The translations under genes and the position numbers were made by a program. The notes below the pieces were generated by a model. The model worked only from the letters and a program-made list of their open reading frames with translations. It was not told where the DNA came from and did not search any database. DNA of 23,509 bases, from positions 1-23,509 of the forward strand of contig JACCXR010000045.1 in the NCBI GenBank assembly GCA_013696915.1, given 5' to 3'. Of the stretch, positions 13,871 to 21,152 are shown one piece after another (within the stretch, counting starts at the first letter, position 1; each line of letters begins with the position of its first letter). The DNA is from Euzebyaceae bacterium. Its GTDB lineage: Bacteria > Actinomycetota > Nitriliruptoria > Euzebyales > Egibacteraceae.

Positions 13871-16441
13871 ATGGACATCAACCGCTTCACGCTCAAGGCC
13901 CAGGAGGCGCTCCAGGTGTCGGTCGCGGCCGCCGCCGAGCGCAGGCATCCGGAGGTCGCGCCCCTCCACCTGCTCGCCGCCCTGCTCGGCCAGTCGGAGG
14001 GGCCGGTCTATCCGGTGCTCGGCCGCCTCGGCACCACGCCGACGGCGCTGCGCGCGCAGGTCGACGCGGCGCTGGCGGAGCTGCCCGCTGCGCACGGCTC
14101 GACCGGTCAGCCAAGCCTCGGCCGCGCGCTGGCGGGCGTGCTCGATGACGCCCAGGCCCGCGCCGGCGCCCTCGGTGACGACTACACGTCCACCGAGCAC
14201 CTGCTGCTGGCGCTCGCGGCCGAGAACGGTGCCGCCGGCAAGCTGCTGCGCGCGGCGGGCGTCGCCGGCGACGAGCTGCTCGAGGCGCTCCGGGCGGTGC
14301 GCGGGAACCAGCGCGTCACCAGCCAGACGCCGGAGGGCACCTACGAGGCGCTCGAAAAGTACGCGACCGATCTCACCGCGGCGGCGCGCGACGGCCGGCT
14401 CGACCCGGTGATCGGTCGTGACGAGGAGATCCGCCGGGTCATCCAGGTCCTGTCCCGGCGCACGAAGAACAACCCCGTCCTCATCGGAGACCCCGGCGTC
14501 GGCAAGACCGCGATCGTCGAAGGCCTCGCGCAGCGCATCGTCGCGGGCGACGTGCCCGAGGGGCTGAAGGACAAGCGCCTCGTGACCCTCGACCTCGGAG
14601 CGATGATCGCCGGCGCGAAGTACCGCGGCGAGTTCGAGGAGCGGCTCAAGGCCGTCCTCAAGGAGATCGCCGCGGCCGAGGGGCAGATCATCACCTTCGT
14701 CGACGAGCTCCACACGATCGTCGGGGCGGGCAAGGCCGAGGGCGCGATGGACGCCGGCAACATGCTCAAGCCGATGCTCGCCCGCGGGCAGCTGCGCATG
14801 ATCGGCGCGACCACCCTCGACGAGTACCGCGACGTCGAGAAGGACAAGGCGCTCGAGCGCCGCTTCCAGCCGATCCACGTCGGCGAGCCGAGCGCCGAGG
14901 ACACCGTGGCGATCCTCCGCGGCCTCAAGGAGCGCTACGAGGTCCACCACGGCGTGCGCATCACCGACGGTGCGCTGGTCGCGGCCGCCCGCCTGTCCGA
15001 CCGATACCTCACCGAGCGGTTCCTGCCGGACAAGGCGATCGACCTGATCGACGAGGCGACCTCCCGCCTGCGCATCGAGATCGACTCGATGCCGTCGGAG
15101 ATCGATGCGCTCGACCGGCGGATCAAGCAGCTAGAGATCGAGAAGGCCGCGCTCAGCGGCGACTCGGACGCCGGCGCGCAGGACCGGCTCGCCGAGATCT
15201 CCGACACGCTGGAGACGCTGCGCGGGGAGATGGGCACCCTGAAGGCCCACTGGGAGGCCGAGAAGACCGCCATCGCCGCCGTCCGCGACTGCAAGCAGCG
15301 CATCGAGGAGGCCCGTGAGCGCGCCGACCGCGCCGAGCGCGACGGTGACCTCCAGACCGCCGCCGAGCTGCGCTACGGGACCGTCCCGACCCACGAGCGC
15401 GAGCTCGCCGAGGCCGGGCAGCGCCTTGCCGACCTCCAGGCCGACCAGCGCATGCTGAAGGAGGAGGTCGACGCCGAGGACGTCGCCGAGGTCGTCGGCA
15501 AGTGGACCGGCATCCCCGTCGCCCGCCTGCTCGAGGGCGAACGCGACAAGCTCGTCCGCCTGGAGGACACGCTCCGCGAGCGCGTCGTCGGCCAGGACGA
15601 GGCCGTCGGCGCGGTCGCCGACGCGGTGCGGCGGTCCCGCGCGGGCCTGGCCGACCCCGACCGCCCCCTCGGGTCGTTCCTGTTCCTCGGGCCGACCGGC
15701 GTCGGCAAGACCGAGCTCGCCCGCGCGCTCGCCGAGTTCCTCTTCGACGACGAGCGGGCGATGGTCCGCCTCGACATGGGCGAGTTCCAGGAGAAGCACA
15801 CGGTGTCGCGCCTCGTCGGCGCGCCGCCGGGATACGTCGGCTACGAGGAGGGCGGCCAGCTCACCGAGCCCGTGCGCCGGCGCCCCTACTCGGTCGTCCT
15901 GCTCGACGAGGTCGAGAAGGCCCACCCCGACGTCTTCAACGCACTGCTCCAGGTGCTCGACGACGGGCGCCTGACCGACGGCCAGGGCCACACGGTGGAC
16001 TTCCGCAACACCGTGGTGATCATGACGTCGAACCTCGGCTCGCAGTACATCCTCGACCCGACCCAGTCCGAGGACGCCATCCGCGAGCGCGTGATGGCGG
16101 CGGTCCGCGAGCACTTCCGCCCCGAGTTCCTGAACCGCCTCGACGAGGTGCTGATCTTCTCCCGGCTCGGCCGCACCGAGCTCCGGCGCATCGTCGACGT
16201 CCAGCTCGAACGGGTGCGCGCCCGCTTCGCGCAGCGCGACCTGTCGCTGGAGCTCACCGGCGCCGCCAAGGACTGGCTGTCCGAGCGCGGGTACGACCCC
16301 GTCTTCGGCGCCCGCCCCCTCAAGCGGGTGCTGCGCAAGGAGCTCGAGGACCGCGCGGCGCTGGCACTCCTCGACGGCCGCATCGCCGAGGGGCAGACCG
16401 TCAAGGTCGACGTCTCCGGCGACGCGCTCGTCGTCAGCTGA
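13871..16441 (+). CDS. clpB: Disaggregase ClpB (Hsp100)
   Basis: An 856-aa AAA+ disaggregase of normal length that works with DnaK to rescue aggregated proteins. It has an N-terminal Clp repeat domain (MDINRFTLKAQEALQ to about 145), AAA1 with Walker A GDPGVGKT (206-213), ITFVDELHTIVGAG, then the ClpB-specific middle coiled coil (about 400-530, with SEIDALDRRIKQLEIEKAAL and ERADRAERDGDLQTAAELRY), and AAA2 with Walker A GPTGVGKT (607-614) and VVLLDEVEKAHPDVF. No ClpP-binding IGF loop was noted, as expected. ATG 13871 matches family N-termini better than GTG 13862. It is transcribed alone, divergent from the CapA-like gene, and probably belongs to the heat-shock regulon. Confidence 0.98.
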   Translation: MDINRFTLKAQEALQVSVAAAAERRHPEVAPLHLLAALLGQSEGPVYPVLGRLGTTPTALRAQVDAALAELPAAHGSTGQPSLGRALAGVLDDAQARAGALGDDYTSTEHLLLALAAENGAAGKLLRAAGVAGDELLEALRAVRGNQRVTSQTPEGTYEALEKYATDLTAAARDGRLDPVIGRDEEIRRVIQVLSRRTKNNPVLIGDPGVGKTAIVEGLAQRIVAGDVPEGLKDKRLVTLDLGAMIAGAKYRGEFEERLKAVLKEIAAAEGQIITFVDELHTIVGAGKAEGAMDAGNMLKPMLARGQLRMIGATTLDEYRDVEKDKALERRFQPIHVGEPSAEDTVAILRGLKERYEVHHGVRITDGALVAAARLSDRYLTERFLPDKAIDLIDEATSRLRIEIDSMPSEIDALDRRIKQLEIEKAALSGDSDAGAQDRLAEISDTLETLRGEMGTLKAHWEAEKTAIAAVRDCKQRIEEARERADRAERDGDLQTAAELRYGTVPTHERELAEAGQRLADLQADQRMLKEEVDAEDVAEVVGKWTGIPVARLLEGERDKLVRLEDTLRERVVGQDEAVGAVADAVRRSRAGLADPDRPLGSFLFLGPTGVGKTELARALAEFLFDDERAMVRLDMGEFQEKHTVSRLVGAPPGYVGYEEGGQLTEPVRRRPYSVVLLDEVEKAHPDVFNALLQVLDDGRLTDGQGHTVDFRNTVVIMTSNLGSQYILDPTQSEDAIRERVMAAVREHFRPEFLNRLDEVLIFSRLGRTELRRIVDVQLERVRARFAQRDLSLELTGAAKDWLSERGYDPVFGARPLKRVLRKELEDRAALALLDGRIAEGQTVKVDVSGDALVVS

Positions 16442-16450
16442 CCGGCGGCG

Positions 16451-16633
16451 TCACGACTCGAGGTTGTCCGCCTGGGTCATCAGCAGCGCCGGGTCGATGC
16501 CGAGCGCAGTGAGCGTCTCGTGGTGCGCGAGCGGCTCGAACCGCTCCGGCAGGTCACGCTCGGCGCGTTCGGCCTTGTCCAGCTCGTTGCGCTCGAAGAG
16601 CATCTCGACGAGCAGCCGACGTTCGATCTCCAT
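16451..16633 (-). CDS. Small conserved-type protein, 60 aa
   Basis: A 60-aa ORF convergent with clpB, with a 9-nt gap between their ends. The sequence ERRLLVEMLFERNELDKAER followed by AERDLPERFEP and LGIDPALLM is a charged helical pattern. It resembles short actinobacterial proteins of the form 'LLxxRGxxDxAxxAERxLPxxVD...LGIDP', recalled from memory and not searched. ATG 16633 gives this length; no ribosome binding site is obvious. Function unknown. Confidence 0.6.
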   Translation of the reverse strand: MEIERRLLVEMLFERNELDKAERAERDLPERFEPLAHHETLTALGIDPALLMTQADNLES

Positions 16634-16654
16634 CCCGCTGCGCTACCCATGGAG

Positions 16655-16684
16655 GGGCGGCGGCAACCCGGTTGCCGCCCGCCC
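16655..16684 (-). terminator. Hairpin terminator after the FitAB-like pair
   Basis: GGGCG plus GCGGCAAC (16655-16667) pairs with GTTGCCGC plus CGCCC (16671-16684) with one bulged C and a CCG loop. It lies about 50 nt beyond the toxin stop codon on the minus strand. No U-run follows. Confidence 0.6.
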
Positions 16685-16732
16685 GCAGCGCGCGCTCGAG
16701 CAGCGCCGGGTCGCCGCGCTCCGGCCGCCGGA

Positions 16733-17125
16733 TCAGCGCAGCACCTCGACCTCGCAGCGGAGGCCTGGCGCCTTCGACAGACGTGCGTCGGCGGTGAGGA
16801 GAACAAGGTCCAGCAGCTCGGCCAGGGCGACGTAGGCGGCGTGGTACACCGTCAGATTCTGCCGGAGTGCCCAACACCGGGTGAGCAGCCGCCGGTGTGG
16901 GACCCGTCTCACCGGCAGGTCGACCAAGTCCGTCAGGGCCAGTTCGGCTCGTCGAGCATCGAGGTCCCCGGCCAGCAGTTGCCGTCGGAGCACGGACGCG
17001 ACCTCGAGGTCGATCAGCTCGGGCGCGACGAGTGCTTCACCGCGCAGCCGCGCGCGAGCGGCGTCGCCGTCGGAGGCGTCGTCGGCCAGCGCGGGCGCGA
17101 GGACGCTCGCGTCAACGACGAGCAC
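16733..17125 (-). CDS. PIN-domain toxin (VapC/FitB type), third catalytic acid replaced by His
   Basis: A 130-aa PIN-domain protein. GTG 17125 gives MLVVDASVLAPALADD with the first catalytic Asp (Asp5). A second acidic site lies in APELIDLEVASVLRR and the fourth in LLTADARLSKAPG. The third position, normally Asp in the motif NLTxYDAxYVALAE, is His95 here (NLTVYHAAYVALAE; codon CAC at 16843-16841). Active VapC/FitB toxins cut RNA using the Mg2+ held by these four acids, so activity may be lost or reduced. The gene overlaps the antitoxin 3' end by 14 nt, the usual antitoxin-first arrangement. Confidence 0.9.
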   Translation of the reverse strand: MLVVDASVLAPALADDASDGDAARARLRGEALVAPELIDLEVASVLRRQLLAGDLDARRAELALTDLVDLPVRRVPHRRLLTRCWALRQNLTVYHAAYVALAELLDLVLLTADARLSKAPGLRCEVEVLR

Positions 17126-17342
17126 GGTCCTCGTGGACCACGTCGGCTGCGATCGAGAACGGCACACGACCGCCGGCCCTGCCGCCGGCGCGCTCGAGCA
17201 CCTCGTCGACGGTCGGGGTGTCAGCCTCCTGGATCAAGCGCATGCGCAGGTACTCCTGCAGCGACTGGTGGGCAGCCGCTGCCCGCTGACGGAGGACGGC
17301 GTGGGTGTGCTCGGGCACGTCCTTGATCTGCACGCTCGGCAT
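17112..17342 (-). CDS. FitA-type ribbon-helix-helix antitoxin
   Basis: A 76-aa antitoxin with the FitA pattern: MPSVQIKDVPEHTHAVLRQR (beta strand and first helix), AAAAHQSLQEYLRMRLIQEA (second helix), then the toxin-binding tail TPTVDEVLERAGGRAGG and VVHEDRARR. ATG 17342 matches the exact N-terminus of free-standing members of the family. It should bind DNA as a dimer and neutralise the PIN toxin that follows with a 14-nt overlap. The reading frame is open upstream into the MFS gene, so an automatic annotation may miss this gene. Confidence in the family is high; whether it is translated alone, fused, or both is open. Confidence 0.88.
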   Translation of the reverse strand: MPSVQIKDVPEHTHAVLRQRAAAAHQSLQEYLRMRLIQEADTPTVDEVLERAGGRAGGRVPFSIAADVVHEDRARR

Positions 17343-18626
17343 GGCGCCACAATGGCGCGTCGGGCGCCAGAGCGCAAGGCCGTGGGGCTTCCCGGACGGC
17401 ACCGCCGGACAGGGTCGATGCTCACCCGGGCGTGGTGGGCGCAGGCTGACGCTGGCCAGCGTGATGCCGGCGATGACGAGGAACGTGGTCGGTAGCCCGT
17501 GGGCGTGTGCGAAGGCGCCGAAGGTGGCGGGGCCCGCGATCGATCCGACGGCGAGGGCGGTGAGCGTCACGGTGAACCCACTGGTTGGCCGGTCCGCGTA
17601 GACGTCTTGGCTCCACAGCGCCAGCAACGCGGCGAGGGGCATGTACGCGGCACCGAATCCCACCGCGGCCAACGCCGTCACGGTTGGGGAGTGACCTGCC
17701 GAGGCGAGGCAGGCAAGCGCTGCGGCGAGCAGCAGCAGGCAGCCGGTCACCGAGCGCCGGATGCCGAAACGGCGGGCGGCGTCTCCGGTGGCGATGCCGC
17801 TGATCCCGCCGACACCGACCAGGGTCAGCAGCAGCAGCCGCCAGGTGTCGGGGAGACCGGCGCGGGCGACGAGGTCGACGACGAAGGTGAAGAAGACGGA
17901 GGCGACAAGGCCGTAGACGGCCGACTGCCCCAGCAGCCGGCCGGCGCCGGCGCGCGCCACCCAGGCGAGGCCGTTGCGGCGCGGCCGTGACACCGTCAGC
18001 GCCGTGGCCTGCGCTGCCCGCGGCGGGGGCTGGCTGGCTCGCCCGCCGGGCAGGAGCAGTGCGTTCCACACCGCGCACGCCGCGGCGGCGAGGGCGAAGC
18101 CCGCCCAGGCCAGGCGCCACCCGGTGCCGTGCGTGCTTGCCAACCAGGCGACTGGGCCGGCGACGACGAGACCGAACGAAGTGCCGGTACTGATCACCGA
18201 CAGCACCCGCGCGCGGTCTGGTTGGCGAACGTGCGCGGCCACGGCGTCGGAGAACGGTGCCCAGCACAGCCCCGGGCTGGCGGCTGCCACCACCACGCCG
18301 ATCGTCAACACCACCGGCCCCGTCGCGGCAGCGATCGCCGCCATCCCCACGGCCGCGCAACCGGCACCCGCGGCGATCGGTGGCCGCGGCCCGAAGCGGG
18401 CCGTGAGGACGCCAGCGGCGAGCATCGCCACCAGGTACGACACGTAGGCGGCGCTGGACATGAGCCCGACCGCCGCGGTCGACAGATCGAACCGGTCGGA
18501 GAACACCGGGACGAACAAGCCGAAGCCGTACCGCGCGAACCCGTACGCGACGGCGATCGCCGACGTGCCGGCGAACGCCAGCGTGACCGGACTCGGCGGT
18601 TCACACGCTCGGCTCGTTACCTTCAT
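17112..18626 (-). CDS. MFS transporter, in frame with a C-terminal FitA-like antitoxin
   Basis: A major facilitator superfamily transporter. ATG 18626 gives VTLAFAGTSAIAVAYGFARY (first helix), GLFVPVFSDRFDLSTAAVGL, the loop-2 region ARFGPRPP, and about 12 membrane segments ending with TTFLVIAGITLASVSL near 17440. The family exports or imports small molecules; the YbfB-like start (GFARYGFGLFVP) is recognisable but the substrate is not. After the last helix there is no stop codon: the frame runs through about 30 linker residues into the antitoxin starting at 17342 and ends with it at 17112, giving 504 aa. Either a transporter-antitoxin fusion is made, or the transporter's stop has been lost and the antitoxin is also made from its own ATG. 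It is divergent from a CGNR regulator. Confidence 0.85.
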   Translation of the reverse strand: MKVTSRACEPPSPVTLAFAGTSAIAVAYGFARYGFGLFVPVFSDRFDLSTAAVGLMSSAAYVSYLVAMLAAGVLTARFGPRPPIAAGAGCAAVGMAAIAAATGPVVLTIGVVVAAASPGLCWAPFSDAVAAHVRQPDRARVLSVISTGTSFGLVVAGPVAWLASTHGTGWRLAWAGFALAAAACAVWNALLLPGGRASQPPPRAAQATALTVSRPRRNGLAWVARAGAGRLLGQSAVYGLVASVFFTFVVDLVARAGLPDTWRLLLLTLVGVGGISGIATGDAARRFGIRRSVTGCLLLLAAALACLASAGHSPTVTALAAVGFGAAYMPLAALLALWSQDVYADRPTSGFTVTLTALAVGSIAGPATFGAFAHAHGLPTTFLVIAGITLASVSLRPPRPGEHRPCPAVPSGKPHGLALWRPTRHCGAMPSVQIKDVPEHTHAVLRQRAAAAHQSLQEYLRMRLIQEADTPTVDEVLERAGGRAGGRVPFSIAADVVHEDRARR

Positions 18627-18646
18627 AGTTTGATAGACGGTAACTA
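18626..18646. promoter_or_regulatory. Inverted repeat between MFS and CGNR genes
   Basis: TAGTT (18626-18630) and AACTA (18642-18646) form a short inverted repeat with an 11-nt spacer in the 38-bp divergent region. It abuts the MFS start codon. It is a candidate operator for the adjacent CGNR-type regulator. A TACCGT box (minus strand, 18642-18637) could serve as -10 for the MFS gene. Confidence 0.45.
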
Positions 18647-18664
18647 CTGGCGCACGTCGGCACA

Positions 18665-19207
18665 ATGGGAGGCATGGGCAGCACGGAAGGAACCGGCCCA
18701 CCGCCGACGTCATCCCAGGCCAGTGACCGTGGCGCTCCGCCACCGCTGGACCTCGTCCAAGACCTGGTGAACACGCGCAACCTGATGCGCGGGACCGACC
18801 GGTTGAGCCGCACCGCAGCAGGTGCGGACCTGGAGGCCCTCCGAGATCTGCGGGAAGCCATCCGCGCCGTGCTGCTCACCCACACCACCGGCCAGCCGTT
18901 GGACCCCACCGTGGTCGGCCGGCTTCGAGCGCTCGCGCTCGCAGCGCCGCTGCGAGCGGAAATCGGTGAGGACGGCTCCGCCGCGCCGGCAGCACTGGAC
19001 GACAACGCCGTCGCCCGGGTGCTGGCGGCCATCGCGTCCGCCGGCCAGACCGGGACCTGGCGCCGACTGAAGGTGTGCGCCAACCCGGACTGCCAGTGGG
19101 CGTTCTACGACGCCTCACGCAACCGCAGCGGCACCTGGTGCGACATGTCGATCTGCGGCTCCCGCGTCAAGATGCGCGCCTACCGGCGCCGCGCCGCCGG
19201 GACCTGA
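18665..19207 (+). CDS. CGNR zinc-finger (ABATE-domain) regulator, CGSR variant
   Basis: A 180-aa protein. The N-terminal ABATE-like domain includes LDLVQDLVNTRNL and a helical region ALRDLREAIRAVLLTHTTG. The C-terminal zinc finger is VCANPDCQWAFYDASRNRSG, then TWCDMSICGSRVKMRAYRRR, with four Cys residues in the expected spacing. The family signature CGNR reads CGSR here. These proteins are thought to be DNA-binding regulators, often divergent from MFS transporter genes as here. The start is ATG 18665, or 18674 nine nt later; no ribosome binding site separates them well. It probably controls the MFS gene through the shared 38-bp region. Confidence 0.88.
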   Translation: MGGMGSTEGTGPPPTSSQASDRGAPPPLDLVQDLVNTRNLMRGTDRLSRTAAGADLEALRDLREAIRAVLLTHTTGQPLDPTVVGRLRALALAAPLRAEIGEDGSAAPAALDDNAVARVLAAIASAGQTGTWRRLKVCANPDCQWAFYDASRNRSGTWCDMSICGSRVKMRAYRRRAAGT

Positions 19208-19316
19208 TCCTCGCGGTGTCAACAGAGCGCAGCGCCACCCGCGAAGGGGCTCATCCCAGTCAACCATCCCCCATGGCACTCCCGCGACGACCATTTCCGG
19301 TGCGTCCAGCCGGACA

Positions 19317-19490
19317 GGTGCTAAGACCGCGGGCCTGGTCGAAGGGGTCCGCGCGGGCCGAGAAGTGCTGCACTCCGTCCGCCCGGACCCCCTGGACGCC
19401 TCCGCACGTTGGCTCGCCGACCTGTCAGCCGCGTGGGACCGCAGGCTCAACGCTGTCAAGCGAACAGCCGAGGCAGCGATCAGCGACTGA
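19317..19490 (+). pseudogene. ArsR-family regulator, C-terminal remnant
   Basis: An open frame ending at TGA 19488-19490 reads TAGLVEGVRAGREVLHSVRP, then DPLDASARWLADLSAAWDRR and LNAVKRTAEAA. This matches the wing (AGLVxxxRxGREVxYxLxP) and the C-terminal dimer helix (WLAxLxxxWDRRLxxLKRxAE) of ArsR regulators of the kind often next to SRPBCC genes. No helix-turn-helix region precedes it in any frame and no start codon fits, so about half of the gene is missing. No partner gene is nearby. Confidence 0.6.
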
Positions 19491-19643
19491 CGTTGGCCGC
19501 ATCGCCGCATCGACGACGTTGGCGGGCGGGTGCGCGAGCCCTTGGCCGACCTGTGGGCGTCACCGGACGCCGGCCCGTCGGTCTCCCGCAAGCCGAACGG
19601 CTACGGGTCACCTCGCGGGTCGCCTGGGGCAAGGGTTTCGTAG

Positions 19644-19649
19644 TACAGT
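19644..19649 (+). promoter_or_regulatory. -10 box of a leaderless promoter for the toxin-antitoxin pair
   Basis: TACAGT ends exactly 7 nt before the GTG at 19656, so transcription would begin at the start codon. A small ACAG-TTTCT-CTGT inverted repeat overlaps the box and could be the antitoxin operator. Confidence 0.45.
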
Positions 19650-19655
19650 TTCTCT

Positions 19656-19897
19656 GTGGAGGTCCTCCGGTCGGCGCTCCGCCACGGCGTCGACTCTCAG
19701 GAGATCCACCACGCCCTGGGCAACGCCCTGCTGGTCGAGGAGATCGGCGAGGACCCGACTCGTTACCTGGTGTTGGGCCCCGACCAGGCCGGGAACTTCC
19801 TCGAGTTGGTCGTGCTGGACCGCCCCCAGGGCCCGGCTGTGATGCACGCGATGCCCATCGCGCCAAGTACCGGCGCTTACTGTCAGGAGACCGTTGA
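19656..19897 (+). pseudogene. BrnT/DUF4258-like toxin with a frameshift near its end
   Basis: The frame from GTG 19656 reads LRHGVDSQEIHHALGNALLV, RYLVLGPDQAGNFLELVVLD and VMHAMPI, the pattern of small toxins that pair with ribbon-helix-helix antitoxins. After MPI the frame becomes APSTGAY and runs on to 20081 across the antitoxin start. In the next frame the expected end RAKYRRLLSGDR appears and stops at TGA 19895-19897, 2 nt before the antitoxin ATG. One missing base at about 19859-19861 explains both. The repaired protein would be about 80 aa, the usual size. As written the toxin is changed at its last 12 residues and extended by about 60. Confidence 0.7.
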
Positions 19898-19899
19898 GG

Positions 19900-20178
19900 A
19901 TGCCTATGACCCACGGGACGAAGGCGGACGGCACCCCGATCACCGACCAGATGGTCGAGGCGATGGCCGACCAGGCCGAGCAGGGCTACGACGTCGAGGA
20001 AATGCTGCGGCGCCGCCAGCGCGGTCGGCCTGCGATGGGGTCGGCAGCATCCTCGGTCGAGTCCGTGCGCCTAGACCCTGAACTCAAGCGCGACCTGCTC
20101 CTCCGGGCCGCCGAAGAACACACCAGCGTCTCCGAGATCATCCGCTCCGCCGTGCGCCAGTACCTACGCGCCAGCTGA
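19900..20178 (+). CDS. Ribbon-helix-helix (CopG-like) antitoxin
   Basis: A 92-aa protein. The N-terminal half (TKADGTPITDQMVEAMADQA, EQGYDVEEMLRRRQRGRP) is the toxin-binding part of a known antitoxin type. The C-terminal half (SVESVRLDPELKRDLLLRAA, EEHTSVSEIIRSAVRQYL) is a ribbon-helix-helix DNA-binding domain. ATG 19900 is preferred: AGGAG at 19885-19889 lies 10 nt upstream, against 16 nt for the in-frame ATG at 19906. It is intact although its toxin is frameshifted. It is expected to repress the shared promoter at 19644. Confidence 0.87.
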   Translation: MPMTHGTKADGTPITDQMVEAMADQAEQGYDVEEMLRRRQRGRPAMGSAASSVESVRLDPELKRDLLLRAAEEHTSVSEIIRSAVRQYLRAS

Positions 20179-20229
20179 CGAGAGTCCGGTCGCCCGGCCA
20201 CGACGGCCTCACCGAACGGAGCGAGACGG

Positions 20230-21075
20230 TCACCGCACCAGGTGGCGTCGCAGCCACTGCACCGCGTGTCCGTCGACCTCGGCCGCCTGCGTGGTCTGAG
20301 GGGCGGGCTCGACGCCTGGTTCGTCCGCCAGGGAGTGTCCCATCCCCGGGATCACGACCAGCTCGGCCCGCTCCGGGTCGGCATATCGGCTCGCGAGAGA
20401 CTCCCGCAGCTGTTGTGCCGGCTCGCGGACGCCGTCAGGGTCGTCTTCGTCGCCGACCACGAGCAGCACGGCTGGTTGACCGCGCTGGGCGATGTCGTCG
20501 GCGCGGGCGACGAAGTCCAGTCGCCGCGCCACCTCCAGGGACGGCTCAGACCAGGCGTAGGTGACGCCGTAGCCCCGCGCCATTGCCTCGACGGCCGGGC
20601 GTAGCTGTACCAGCGGGCTGACGAGGACCGCGGCGCGGATGTCGAGGTCGCCTTCCGCGGTGACGAGCTGCGCGACCGCGGCTCCTATCGATCCGCCGAC
20701 CAGCCCCGTTGGCCCGTCGCCGAGGTCGAGCTGACCGCGCAGGTCGGCTACGGCAGCCCCGAACTCCGCTGCCGCCTGGTCGGTGATCGGGCCCTGCAGG
20801 TTGAGGACCGCGTCCTCGTAGCCCAGGCGCATGAGCTCGGAATCCCCACCGGGTGGCGTCCGGGAACCGCTCATCGGCAGACCCAGATAGATCCGCCAGG
20901 CGTCTAGCCCGCTAAGCGGCAAGGCGGCCGCGAACGCGGCCTCGGTGCGGGGTGCATCCATCAGGTGCCACGCCACCACGATCGGCGTCGTGGTGCTTGG
21001 TCCCGTGATGGGCGGGACGGCGACGAACGGGACGCCGGCCGCGAGGCCGGTGATCTGTGTGGCGTCGGTCCCCAT
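20230..21075 (-). CDS. Alpha/beta-hydrolase
   Basis: A 281-aa cytoplasmic hydrolase of the alpha/beta fold. The nucleophile elbow is LVGGSIGAA with Ser129 (G-x-S-x-G), the acidic residue lies in VVGDEDDPDG (about 207-214), and the catalytic His is in GMGHSLAD (His247). The N-terminal part has the strand pattern PIVVAWHLMDAPRTEAAFAA and an oxyanion-side LGLPMSGSRTPPGG. No signal peptide is seen. The substrate is unknown: it may be an ester or peptide, in the broad dienelactone-hydrolase/esterase group. ATG 21075 has a strong GGAGGAG site. It diverges from a TetR regulator through a large inverted repeat, so it is probably repressed by it and induced by a small molecule that may be its substrate. 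Confidence 0.85.
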   Translation of the reverse strand: MGTDATQITGLAAGVPFVAVPPITGPSTTTPIVVAWHLMDAPRTEAAFAAALPLSGLDAWRIYLGLPMSGSRTPPGGDSELMRLGYEDAVLNLQGPITDQAAAEFGAAVADLRGQLDLGDGPTGLVGGSIGAAVAQLVTAEGDLDIRAAVLVSPLVQLRPAVEAMARGYGVTYAWSEPSLEVARRLDFVARADDIAQRGQPAVLLVVGDEDDPDGVREPAQQLRESLASRYADPERAELVVIPGMGHSLADEPGVEPAPQTTQAAEVDGHAVQWLRRHLVR

Positions 21076-21101
21076 GACGACTCCTCCTCGAACCCGGAAC
21101 T

Positions 21102-21140
21102 TACTGTACGTCGTTCAATATAGCTGGACGACGTACAGTA
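21102..21140. promoter_or_regulatory. Long inverted-repeat operator between hydrolase and TetR genes
   Basis: Perfect 13-bp arms TACTGTACGTCGT (21102-21114) and ACGACGTACAGTA (21128-21140) flank a 13-nt AT-richer spacer. A TACAGT box occurs in each direction within the arms. This is a probable TetR-family operator covering both divergent promoters. Confidence 0.8.
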
Positions 21141-21152
21141 CACAACATCAAC

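Larger units (their letters stand above)
19208..19655. other. Intergenic region with an ArsR remnant
   Basis: A 448-bp stretch without an intact gene. Its middle third codes for the C-terminal part of an ArsR-type regulator (listed separately). The rest shows no conserved reading frame, structural RNA or mobile-element end that could be recognised. The promoter of the following toxin gene is at its right end. Confidence 0.5.

Noticed and set aside
16520..17326. Plus-strand open frame over the FitAB-like pair
   Set aside because: It is antisense to the PIN toxin and antitoxin, both of which match their families closely.
19115..19591. Minus-strand frame containing VVAGVPWGMVDWDEP
   Set aside because: The Trp-rich stretch looked protein-like, but the frame overlaps the CGNR gene end and the ArsR remnant in antisense, has no ribosome site and matches no family I know.
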